A DNA stretch of 64,000 nucleotides, taken from Craterostigma plantagineum (taxonomy: Eukaryota > Streptophyta > Magnoliopsida > Lamiales > Linderniaceae). Each line of letters opens with the position of its first letter. Position 1 is the first letter of the stretch. Shown here in pieces: positions 48,560 through 59,242 of the stretch. The notes beneath the pieces were generated by a model that saw nothing but the letters and a program-made list of their open reading frames with translations, was not told the DNA's origin and did no database searches. The stretch covers positions 62,001-126,000 of the forward strand of contig JAPQWV010000337.1 in the NCBI GenBank assembly GCA_027422505.1. The letters run 5' to 3'. The translations under genes were made by a program, and so were the position numbers.

Positions 48560-48732
48560 GGTTGCTCGCTTCTCTGACATCCCTTCTTGCACGTGGAGCA
48601 ACCCGTGTAACGTGCATGATGGGGTTGGTTGCTCGCAGTGCATACCGGTCATGAATGTGGAGCAACCCATGTACCATTCATGCCGGGGGGTGGTTGCTCA
48701 CGTCGTGTACTAGTCATATATGTGGAGCAACC
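48560..48732. repeat. Three tandem stem-loop units
   Basis: Each ~65-bp unit has GGTTGCTC and, 28-36 bp on, its exact complement GAGCAACC: 48560-48567/48596-48603, 48627-48634/48660-48667 and 48692-48699/48725-48732. The loops differ in sequence while the arms are conserved. Confidence 0.75.
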
Positions 48733-49139
48733 CGGGTATCATACATGCTGGGTGAGTGAAATTGGCATTTGGAAATTCCGCTCTGAAAAGTTTGGGGGTG
48801 ACCTAAACTTTTTCTATAATGTGCCAATACCATCCTAGGTCGATCGTTGGGTACGGTGATCGTTGCCGCGTTTTGGATTTGCCTTCAAAATTTCACAAAA
48901 AAAACGTCGTCTATACCGAAAATTTTGGCCCAGAAAAATTTATTTCGGAATTTTTTTTTATTTTAAATCTATCTAATGATATAAAAAATTTTCAACCAAA
49001 TATATATATATATATATATATTTTCAAACTTATTTAATCCGAAGGGGGGACCAGAAATTTTTGGCGGTCAAAAACGTTTAAGTGTATTTTTAAAGAGTGA
49101 TTTTGCAAGATCCGAAGCCAAAAATCGGTTTGTATCAAG

Positions 49140-49990
49140 TTTAAAGGTCGGGGTGCAAATTTCTCGGGGGGTGCGAAAATGATGTGTGCAAATGTGCGAA
49201 AAATGTTGTCCCGAGAAATTTCGTTGAGAGAGTGAGTCGCAAAAACTTTGAAGTTCCGAAAAATTTCTCAGTTTGAAAAAAAATTCTCAGTTTTAAAAGT
49301 TTTTCAGGTTGAAAAATTCGCGGGTTGAGGAAAAAGCAGCTGTGTGAGAGAGACCGCGAAAAAATCATGAATTGTGAACTGAGAAAGTTTCGCAACTGAA
49401 AAATTTCTCGGATAGAAATTTCTCAGCCTGGAAAAGAAAAGTTCTCGGTTTTGAAAAATTTCTTAGTTTTGCAAAATTTCTCGAATTTGAAAAATTTCTC
49501 AGTTTTGCAAAATTTCTCGATTTGAAAAAAATTTCTCAGTTTTAGCAAAATTTCTCGGGCAGTGAAAGTTTCTCGGCCAGCGAAATTTTCTCAGGCAAAC
49601 TTTTTTCTCGGCTAAGAAATTCTCGGCCTAAAAAATTTCTCGGCTAAGAATTTTCTCGGGTATGAAAATTTCTCGGGCAGTGAAAGTTTCTCGGCCAGCG
49701 AAATTTTCTCAGGCAAACTTTCTCGGCTAAGAAATTCTCGGCCTAAAAAAATTTCTAGGCTAAGAATTTTCTCGGGTATGAAAATTTCTCGGGCAGTGAA
49801 AGTTTCTCGGTTTCGAAATTTCTCAGCCTGAGAAAAAAAATTTCTCGGCTACGAAATTTCTCGGCCAAGAGCAGTGAAAAATTTCTCGGTTTCGAAATTT
49901 CTCAGCCTGAGAAAAAAAATTTCTCGGCTATGAAATTTCTCAGCCTGAGAAAAAAATTTCTCGGCTATGAAATTTCTCGGCCAAGAACAG
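49140..49990. repeat. Short-period AAATTTCTCGG repeat tract
   Basis: Dozens of copies of a 9-15 base motif, AATTTCTCGG(C/T) or TTTCTCAG, in irregular spacing, including a longer duplicated block (about 49555-49660 and 49672-49790). Not coding. Confidence 0.8.
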
Positions 49991-50228
49991 TGTACGCGCG
50001 ACTTATACCAGAAAAATCAACTCGTTTTCGCTCAAATCTCACTCAAAATCGACGAAACTTGTTCCAAAACTTCAGAAAAACATTCCTAAACACATAATCA
50101 ACCTTTGGGATGTCTAAAAACAACAAATCGAGGTCGAAATCGCCCAAAAACTGAAAGTGACGAAAATAATTTTTCAAGCAATTTTTCACTCTAATCTTGC
50201 TCAAAACACGCAAATCCGGTCGCGTTGG

Positions 50229-50240
50229 GCTCTGATACCA
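50229..50240 (-). other. Primer-binding site of the non-autonomous element
   Basis: Plus strand GCTCTGATACCA, two bases from the 5' LTR start at 50243. Confidence 0.92.
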
Positions 50241-50242
50241 CT

Positions 50243-50575
50243 TGTTGGTCCCTATTACACCAAACAATCTAACCTAGGATGGATTAACCACACAAATAAT
50301 CTTGAAATCAAAGCAAATGGTGTGGGGTGCTTGAGAGGATAAGATGGAGGCTCAAAAAATTTTCTCTCTAGAATAGAAACACTCACAAGCACACCTAACT
50401 ATGTGTTAGGGTTTTAGTATTTATACCACAAGTTGGTATATAATACTTGGGCCCTTGTGTAAGCCCATTACAAAATAGCTACGGGCTAGCCCATTACGAC
50501 CTAGCCCAAATTAATTAAAAGCTAACCAACAAAGATAATATAATGAAATTGAACACTACAAAATATTTCCTAACA
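50243..50575 (-). repeat. 5' LTR of the non-autonomous element
   Basis: 333 bp, same termini as the left LTR, followed by the AATAG duplication. Confidence 0.93.
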
Positions 50576-50783
50576 AATAGTAATCGATCAATCGGATGCA
50601 CGACTGATTGGGCAGGATCCAATCTTCCAATAACGTTTGCTGCTGTATTACAGTTTCGTTAAAATTCAACGGTATAACAATTTTCGTCGTAAATTCTATG
50701 CAAACGCTGCTCTGTTAGATTATTCCAGAGGCTAATTCACAAGTTTGTAAAACGGATTTCACATGACAATAAACTTCAACATT

Positions 50784-53700
50784 CTAAATATTGTTGAATA
50801 CTTCATGGAAAACTACATTTACAGTTTCATCATCGGACGAACCATCTTCTTTGACACTAATTATCTTGATTCCAGTGGATGATGTTACCCTAGACAATGC
50901 AACGTATAACTGACCATGCGTGAAAACCAGCTTTGGGAGATAAACACCAACCCTTTTAAGACTTTGACCTTGACTCTTATTGATCGTCATTGCATAGCAA
51001 ACCTTCACGGGGAACTGTCGTCGACGCAGCTTGAATGGCCACGTTGTGTCCGATGGAGAAAGAATTATCCTTGGTATGAGGACCTTTGCGCCAACATGCG
51101 TGCCCGTCAGAACTTCTGCTTCTACGACGTTCTTCCCAAGTCGTGATACAATGAGCCTTGTTCCATTGCATAAACCTTCTTTCTGATTTATATTACGCAA
51201 CAACATTATGGGTATGTCCGTTTTCAGTCGTAGACTGTGGTTTGGAATACCAGGAAATTCAAGCATGTTCAGGAACTCTACTGGATATAATGTACTTGAG
51301 TTCATTTCCAATTCTGATTCCAACTGCACACTGTCTGAACTTAGGTATCCAGTTTCATGTCCTGGCACTACCGTCAACATAAAGTCATTTATCTCGTCAA
51401 CTGTCTGATTTCGAGGAGTGAGTATTGCCCTTTCGCTGATATACTCATGTCCTGACATGCATTCTTCAAAGTCAGAATATACATAGTTTGATATATCGCG
51501 CACATTATCTCCATGAGAACTGATGTACATATCCTTTGGTATCTTTATTGTTTCCATGGCAGACTCCTGAGGATTTCCATCTCCAACTTGCAAAATCCAG
51601 TTTGAAAACTCGATTTCGGAGGCATGAAGCCTCATATTCTGCGTCAGGCTGTAGACTCGACAGTCATCCCACAAGTATGAACGGTTGATTGCCGACTCAA
51701 CAGTATCTTGTCTGCTGCCCTTTGGTATTACGGGGAGAATCTGTCTGAAATCTCCGCACAATAAGACCGTCTTTCCTCCAAAAGGCTTGTTATCCGCCAT
51801 CGCATCCGACTTAGACAACAAATCTCTCATTGTTCTGTCCAAAGCTTCGAAGGCAAATCGGTTAGTCATAGGAGCCTCATCCCATATTATCAAACTCGTT
51901 TGCATAATTAGCTCGGCTAGCATCGTTCCATGCTTTATATCACACATAGAATTTTCCTGAATATTTATAGGAATTTTAAACCTCGAATGAGCCGTTCTGC
52001 CACCAGGCAGTAGCAGCGCCGCTATACCAGAGGATGCCACGGGTAGGACTATGAGAGATTCGGATCGCAATTTTGAGATTATAGTTCTGTATACCTGGGT
52101 TTTGCCGGTGCCTCCAGGACCGTAGAGAAAGAACATATGACCTAAGTTGTTGTGGACTGATGCAATAACATCATCAAACACTCGTCGCTGATTCTGATTT
52201 AACGTCTCAATCAGACGTTGAGATTCAACTTCACTCTCCTCGACACTGTAGCATCTTTCTTCCATCAACATTCTATTATTAAGTTCTTTCAGCATGTTTT
52301 TAGGCGGCAACGGCATCGGTGGGAAATCTGACAGGGTCTTCGAGCTCTGCATCAAAAGCTTTTCGATTTCCGCAAGCGTGTAATTCTTTATCTGTTCGTC
52401 GTTGAGATGTAAATCCGGGAACCCAAACAGTCTCTTCTGCCTCAGAACTATATCTTCAGAGAGGAATTTCCAAAAACTGTTCCACAAGTTCAATGGATTG
52501 CTGACCTCACAAAAAAATCAAAAGCGTCACAAAGAGTTGACGAAGCTGTTTGGGAGACGCCCAATGAGTTGATTCGTTAATAGCTTCATACCACTCGGAG
52601 TCTCCATCCAATAATCCCATTCGGTTGCAAGCTTCTTTGAACGTTGGGCATATTTCTCCGCCAACCGTCCGTATGTCTTCGTAAGACGTAGGGCCCTTAA
52701 CGATCGTCGGCAACATTCTCATATAATATAAATCACCTGCTGTTGGATGTATATTCACTATCCTACCAATAACAAACCCCCTCTTACGCGGATTCCAGGC
52801 CTTCCTAGAAGAATCCCAGACAAATTTTGAAGGAAACTGAATGTAAGTCAACTGCCTTGCCTCTTCGCTACACTTGTTAGACTCCATCCATTCAGTGAAC
52901 ATAGACTTCCGTAAACCCTCCCTCGACATTATATTTCTGAGGTCAACAGTATCGTCGTACACCAGACTTTTCTGCAGTCTAGATACCTTCTTACTTCGTC
53001 GTCGTTCGTTGTAGCCATCCCACCAGAACGTGGGGTCGAAGATGCTTTATCTTCGATTATCATCGTTGCCTTGTCGACACCCTTCGTGATATATTTAAAT
53101 AGGTATTTTATTGCCCTTGTCGTGTTGCACCACTCCACATTTATATGCGCCTGATATTTCTTCAGCATCTGTAAATTATGCGGGACTACAAATCTGTTAT
53201 CCATCACGATATTTTTTTTGATAATGTATCTTTCATCTTTTCGTCTGCGGTAACGAACGTGGCCGGATTCGTCCACAGTAGTGATCTCGTTGAACTGCCT
53301 TGGAAATTTCTTCACACACCTGTTATTTTCCATGCACGGCGAACTTGATCCATCAAACCCACAAGGTCCATGCATCATAAACTGCTCGACCAATTTATAC
53401 CCTTCTTCGTCACGTTCTCTGTCAGGAATTTCCGCACAAATAACTTCATCAACCTGGCCTGGCGTGGCTCAGCAGAACTTCCACTTAGCCATACCAAGAT
53501 GTTTGCATGTGGCAAACCACGCTTCTGAAACTCTATTGTATATAAGACTGCAAGAGAAACAAAAACATGAGCTCGAGGATACGGAAACACATCACAAATA
53601 AATTCCACAAACATACCTGCTCTACAACTGTCAAAGAAAATACCACGTCGAAGGTCTGCTATGAGCTGTTCTAATTTCACCTTGAACAATCTGCACTGCA

Positions 53701-55733
53701 GGTCTGGCCTGTCATTTGAAATGTCGTTTCCATACATTCTAAGGTGGCCACCAATTTCTTCCCAGTTCGGATTCGCTGTAATGGTTATGAATAGTTGTGG
53801 GTTGCCATACCACCTACAAACTGCAAGTGCATCGTGATAATTTTCAACCATATACCTCGGAGATCCTATAAATGATGACGGGAGTACAATTTTTTTGCCA
53901 ACAGACTTGGCATTTGTCTCTCCCCTAGATACTGCATCGCAAATGTTATTATAAATATCTGCTCTAAGCGTTTTCTGGTTGCATCTAATCCAACGCAACC
54001 GTTCTTGCTCTATGGCCGTATATGCGTCCACAACATACTGATGAAACAGTCTGCCGCCTCTTATGATACCTTTTCCTTCAGACAACCTCGTCTGTAACTG
54101 ATATGCGTAAAATTCTCGCATTGTTATGAATTTCCTCTTCAACTTACAATTTTCCGTGTCATTGTAAGGTATCTGGTCGTGGAAACCAGACTCTCCGAAT
54201 GGAAATAAGATTGGATATTGCATGGACATGAAAGACGGATGCAACTCACTTATTCTCTGGAGTTGACCTGTTTTCATCTGGACAATTATATCCCTCTGGC
54301 CATCCGTCATGGAAAAGTCACCAACTATCAGTCCGGCAATTTCGTTTGTGGCAGGTAAGTCATACTGTTTGTCACGGCGGTTGCGACCCACCAACCTTAT
54401 CGAAAATTCCTCTGTTAGGCCTGCTTCGTACCTGTCTCGAGCCATCCTAAAAACTTTCGCAAGTTCATTGTTTCTATCCATAATTTTTATAAGCTCTGCA
54501 ACTACGGATGCATCAAGACTTCCCGAACCATCCCTTGACATCGTACTAATTCTGTTACTAACTTCATTGGCAGTATCATAGATATACAGCTGAGCAAATT
54601 TGGGGCGATCGCCATCCGCCGGAAGCAGTGATCCAATATTATGGTAATTCTGACCGTGAATTCTAAAAACATAAGCACCCGTTCGCTGCTTAACCGAGGT
54701 GTCAACTTTTGCACCCATCGACGTAAAGGCAAGGATAGAGTTGTAAATTCTGATATTTTGTCGGAAAGACTGCTCGGAAAACATATTCAATAGATACTAC
54801 GGCGCATGCCTCAAGGGTGGCAATTTAATCCTGCCCTGATCGCAGCAGATAGAAAAGCCACAATTCCCAGTCCGTACTTTGGTATTGGTTGATTCTGCCT
54901 TCCATACTATTGCGTCGCAGAAACAACAGTGAACTGATTCTTCTTTATGATACTCTTGTGGAACAAACGATGTTACACATTTCTTATTGATGCGCCCTGT
55001 AACGGACGACAGCATAGGAAACCTCAGTTCGGGGAATAAAACATGGGATATACTAATATAGATAAGTCCGTAATGAACAGAGACCATACCCCGTGGGCTG
55101 GAAACTTGGTTGCTATACACTGATGCGCCGTTGTTCCCGAGTCTGCTGCAGCCTATTTGTAACAACATTACATTATCGGCATCACACTATAAAAAACATC
55201 GAGGTTAAATGGCAGTGCAACTACCCATAATCAACAGTACGAACCTCCATCACCCAAATTAAAAGCACTCTGCTGCACGCGTAAACGACGCTTATTCCTT
55301 AGTATTTCAAATCGATGTTTTCTTGCATACTTGGCCCTGGAGACGTTTTGTTGCATACTTGCCCCATGGTCTGTTAATGAAATGAACACTGACTACATAG
55401 TAAAAAGAGGCACGAAATGATACTATTTGATACACACGAATATTTTTCTATATTCGTTCGTGATGGGTGAATTAAGAAAAGAAATTTACCAATCGTATCA
55501 TTCACGTTTGATAACTTTGCGTCGATTGAAGCAAATCGACGTGTCAAAACAGACATTCTTTGTGCCAGATGACCAGTAAGAGCAATGTAACTCTCCTGCG
55601 ACGTTTTGAATATCATTTCTTCACATCTTGTGCAGGAATTAATCTTATCATCCATACTCTCCACGATGTGATCAAACGTAATACTCAGACCGTCAAGGTG
55701 CTCTTGCAAGACTGGTCGGAGAAATTGTGCCAT
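50784..55733 (-). pseudogene. Helitron-2 RepHel: Rep nuclease plus PIF1-type helicase, multiply broken
   Basis: Read leftward: coiled-coil exon (ATG 55733); basic exon near 55380-55260; zinc-like CCFCDAIVW...FSICCDQG; Helitron_like_N (RIHGQNYHNIGSLLP); Rep domain with ITITANPNW; a 75-bp intron near 53614-53540; the HUH site, which reads GLPHAN instead of H-x-H; the tyrosines of KYLFKYITKG; then the helicase, 50784-52493, with GPGGTGKT, IIWDEAP, GGKTVLLCGDFRQILP and YVALSRV. Lesions: TAG near 54793, one-base shift near 53455, about 30-40 residues missing near 52968, and a shift in a T7 run near 52511. RepHel nicks, unwinds and joins Helitron DNA. The helicase part alone is still open (569 codons). 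Confidence 0.9.
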
Positions 55734-55789
55734 AGCAACAATTTGTTACAGCACACAATATCACAAGTCCCGTGAAACTAACACTATAG

Positions 55790-55893
55790 TCTGGGCATGG
55801 CAGACTCAATGTTCGAGCTTACAATCTTGAGGAATGTTGAATTCCCCATACAGCCGAAGAGGTATTGCGATTAGTTGGATGTGGGTTATTTTC
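55790..55893 (+). pseudogene. Inverted fragment of the ULP-C protease exon and intron
   Basis: About 104 bp, nearly identical to the minus strand of ULP-C at about 44008-43905, from GMADSMFEL through FPIQPK and the first ~30 bases of the last intron. It lies in the opposite orientation just upstream of RepHel-2. The intron bases show it was copied as DNA. Confidence 0.8.
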
Positions 55894-56631
55894 GTCACTA
55901 TTGAGGGGTAATTTAGTTAAACATACTTAATTGCGACTGGAACCTAAGTAGAAATACAGTGAATAGTCTGTTTACATTACTGAAATAAATATTTAAGCGC
56001 AATACAATCATTCAGTGCCGCCATTAATTTCCTTCAATGCATAAACATTTCATGCGGTCTTACGTATATAGTGTTGACTAATTTTTTAGCGTGCACGACT
56101 CCTTGGTACCTCACGTAACTATTCCGCAATCGTACAGTAAATGCACCTCATATAAAATAACAGCCAATTTATTTTTTTAACTCGTACTTTTACAGAAGTG
56201 TTTTAACTGTACCCGCATTCAGCTGAGCAATATCATGCATTTTTTAACAGTACTTACTCCATCACGAATTTTACTAACTCAGCCAGATTGCATCCGCTAA
56301 ACTAACCGCGAATATAGCATGTACCGCAACAGTCTTCTCATGTTATATAATGCATCGCGCATGACCGGTCAATATTGTCATTTGTAATGAGAATATCTCA
56401 GATTTCTGCTTTACCCTATGCCAATAATCCATCTAAATGAACTGTATACTTAGTTATTTTCGATGTGTTTCTAAGTTCTCACCGACAATTAAATAACAGA
56501 TTTAGACATACGACATGCCAAACAAACAGAACACATAATATAACAGAATACTGTCCAAACACCTAAATAGACAGAGAGAGACTAACTACAGGCAAAAAAC
56601 AAAATTCATGATCAATTTTCCTAAAGGCACA
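55894..56631. other. AT-rich spacer
   Basis: No gene or clear repeat seen. Confidence 0.4.
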
Positions 56632-57271
56632 TCAATTAACAGTCCGCTTTCTTTTGTACGTCCCTTTCGCACTGGGAGGAGCACTGTTATCATTCTCATC
56701 GTCCTGGGCGGGTTGGGGAGCGATGACAAATTGCTCTTTTCCGCGTGCTAGCGGGCCACCCACTATCACCTGCCGGGGACTAAGAAACATCTCCCTCATG
56801 TTTTCACACTGCGCGCCAAACATTATTAGATACAGAAGCATAAAAATAGTTTCTTGTAGTCATTTAAGAGGATTGGAAAACTCGGATAGAGATTACCACA
56901 GTGATCTGTCCTCGCAAGAACTGCAGTTTCTGGAGCAAGTCAAACTTCTCTTCCATTAAGCTATCTATCTGCCAGAATTAAATGTTTTATGAAATTAGAT
57001 TCTAAATTCATAAATAGTCGCAACAAACAACGTACCTTCTTCTGCGATTCGATGTACATCTTTTTGTAGCTTACGCCTCACCACTTCCACCCAAGCCAAC
57101 GGCCTCATCGACCTTTGCCTTCCTTTCAGGGGTTGTACATTGAAGTCCGTCCTTTTCTTCGATGCCTTCATCACAGTTGTAATAAACATCCTTTTCTCTA
57201 TGACCATCGCCCTTGCTGCTTTCCAAGGGGTCAGCAACGAACCCTTTCTCCTGCTTGGAATTTGGGACCAT
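56632..57271 (-). pseudogene. Small coiled-coil gene with basic tail, unidentified
   Basis: Two 3' exons join in phase: 56956-56897 (MEEKFDLLQKLQFLRGQITV) and 56808-56632, ending KGTYKRKRTVN and stop. An upstream piece at 57271-57010 is acidic then helical (VVRRKLQKDVHRIAEE) and can join through a GT-AG intron, but a frame change is needed near 57070. The product would have a short coiled coil and a nuclear-localisation-like basic end. The style resembles the linkers of the ULP genes, though I recognise no domain. It is on the RepHel strand. Confidence 0.4.
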
Positions 57272-57306
57272 ACTCGGGGAATTTAGACGACTTGATCTTC
57301 GAATAA

Positions 57307-57924
57307 TTGGGTTTGAGCTTGTCCAGCCGCGACTCGAGGCTGAACGCTAACGTTGCGAATAAACTTAGTCAGGCAGTTCGCAGTTAAAGCTGTTGAAATT
57401 TAGCAGACCTAATTGGGACAGTTACCATAAGGAACCAATTATATAAACCTAGAACAACACTCAACCCTTTCTGCACAAAATCAACTGAAATTCATCCTAC
57501 TGAAGCTGGGTTTCCACTAATTCCTCTTAACGAACATGCATACATCTTGATGTTACTCATAATTGCACACACTCGTGCCCGATTAAGGACGACGAAGTTG
57601 CAATTACAAATCATTAAACAACCACCATATACTTGCGCATCTAGGAGCCCAATAAAACAGAGTAGATTACAAAACCAAACAAACGTAACTGCTTACCTCT
57701 ATGCCAGAGGCGACATTTCGCTTGATCTTCCTGACCATTTCGTGCTACTTCGTTCCCAAATATGCAGCACTCCTCAGGCAAGTAAATGTTGGAAGCCAAC
57801 ACGTTTTTACTTGAGCGGGTTGTGCGTTTTGGTCACCGAACGTTTTTAATGATTGTATTGTCATTATTATGAGTTTATGAATTAATTAGTTTAATTCCAT
57901 TTTTCCTAGCCACCAAGAGCAATC
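57307..57924. other. Spacer left of the LINE
   Basis: No supported gene; the frame 57547-57849 has no motif. Confidence 0.4.
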
Positions 57925-57939
57925 AATTTATTATACCAA
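57925..57939 (+). repeat. LINE target-site duplication, left copy
   Basis: AATTTATTATACCAA, identical to 62715-62729. Confidence 0.88.
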
Positions 57940-57982
57940 CTTGACTAATAATTTTTTCGCGCCAATTTCTCTCCCCTCTGCC

Positions 57983-59242
57983 ATGGCAAAGAAGAGGACG
58001 ACGGCGACACAGAGGACGACGCCGATCACGGTGGTGATGACGCCGCCCCCTACCGAAGGGCAGATGCAAGACAATTTCAAGAGTAGCACCGATCGAAATC
58101 AGCAGAGTGTAAGATCTAATGCTGATGGGAAAATCACTGTTCCATTGGCAAAATCAATCGTGATTAAGCATTCCTCCCAAAGTTTGGGCACCGATGAACA
58201 ATTGGAGAAGGAGTGGCCTAAATTGGATGGATCAGCCAGTAAGACGCGTACGAATGAAGCAGATTGCAATATTTGGTCGAAATTCAATGCGGACCTAATG
58301 CGTAATCAGGACATCCGACTTGATTACATTGCTCCCCTAACTGAGAATGGGCAGGAAATTGGATGCATCGAGATGGATGAGATACAGGAAGAGGTTGAAC
58401 ATTGGAAATCTGCACTGATGTGTTATGTATTAGGGGCAAATCCACCATACGGTGTCATGTCTGGGTTTCTGAAGAGGAAATGGGCTAAGGCGGGATTGCA
58501 GAACGTATGGCAAGTCCGGCAAGGATTATTCCTAGCTAGATTTGATAGTGTGGCTGCTCGGGATAAAGTTATACAAACTGAGATTATACATTTTGACAGG
58601 AAACCAGTCGTTCTTGCTCCATGGACTGAAGAAACACAAATGAGCAAAGTAGGGGTAGCGACTGTTCCTATATGGGTACAACTACCTCAATTGGAGCTCA
58701 AGTATTGGGGCCCGAAGACGCTTAGCAAACTGTCTAGCCTGATTGGGAAGCCAATCATGACTGATGAGGTTACGAGGAAGAAAGAGAGGATACATTTCGC
58801 CAGAGTCTTGGTGGAAGTAGATCTGAACAAGCCACTAAAGGAATCAATTCAATTCCTTAATGAGAGGGGCCAATTGATGGAGCAGAGAGTCACATACGAA
58901 TGGAAACCAATCCTATGTAATAAATGCCAGCAGTATGGACATGATACTAATGTCTGCAGGAAAGAATCTAAAACGGAGTGGCAACCTATGCATAATCAGA
59001 AATCTGAGGTACTGGAGAATGCTCCAACTGATCCTGGACTGAGTAATATGGCTAATGAGAAGAAAACTGAGAAGACTGCCATTACTATCCTGAATCATAA
59101 CAGTGGTCAGGTATCCCCATCAAAGGAATGTGGAGCTAGGAAATCCTGGGCTGACCTAACTCAGGGAGAGGAGGTGAGGACCTTGAATGATGGCAGAACA
59201 ATCCCTTCCAAGCAGAGGGACCTTGACCCTGGAAATGGATAG
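57983..59242 (+). CDS. LINE ORF1: RNA-binding protein
   Basis: 419 codons from ATG 57983. The frame is open upstream but has no ATG there. The N-terminal tail is threonine/proline-rich and basic. Residues about 125-260 match the DUF4283 pattern of plant LINE ORF1 proteins (GFLKRKWAKAGLQNVW, FLARFDSV, PIWVQLPQLELKYW). A zinc knuckle CNKCQQYGHDTNVC lies near residues 313-326. It would coat the LINE RNA and help target-primed reverse transcription. The stop overlaps a candidate ORF2 start. Confidence 0.88.
   Translation: MAKKRTTATQRTTPITVVMTPPPTEGQMQDNFKSSTDRNQQSVRSNADGKITVPLAKSIVIKHSSQSLGTDEQLEKEWPKLDGSASKTRTNEADCNIWSKFNADLMRNQDIRLDYIAPLTENGQEIGCIEMDEIQEEVEHWKSALMCYVLGANPPYGVMSGFLKRKWAKAGLQNVWQVRQGLFLARFDSVAARDKVIQTEIIHFDRKPVVLAPWTEETQMSKVGVATVPIWVQLPQLELKYWGPKTLSKLSSLIGKPIMTDEVTRKKERIHFARVLVEVDLNKPLKESIQFLNERGQLMEQRVTYEWKPILCNKCQQYGHDTNVCRKESKTEWQPMHNQKSEVLENAPTDPGLSNMANEKKTEKTAITILNHNSGQVSPSKECGARKSWADLTQGEEVRTLNDGRTIPSKQRDLDPGNG

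Larger units (their letters stand above)
46228..50575 (-). mobile_element. Non-autonomous LTR retrotransposon, very young
   Basis: 4348 bp with 333-bp LTRs that differ at one base by eye, a 5-bp target duplication AATAG (46223-46227 and 50576-50580), a PBS beside the right LTR and a PPT beside the left LTR. The interior (46561-50242) has no gag, protease, integrase or RT. Its frames are short and motif-free. It therefore depends on proteins of another element. It sits in Helitron-2 about 200 bp past the RepHel stop. Confidence 0.93.

Noticed and set aside
57547..57849. 100-codon plus-strand frame left of the LINE
   Set aside because: No motif or coding-like composition beyond its length.
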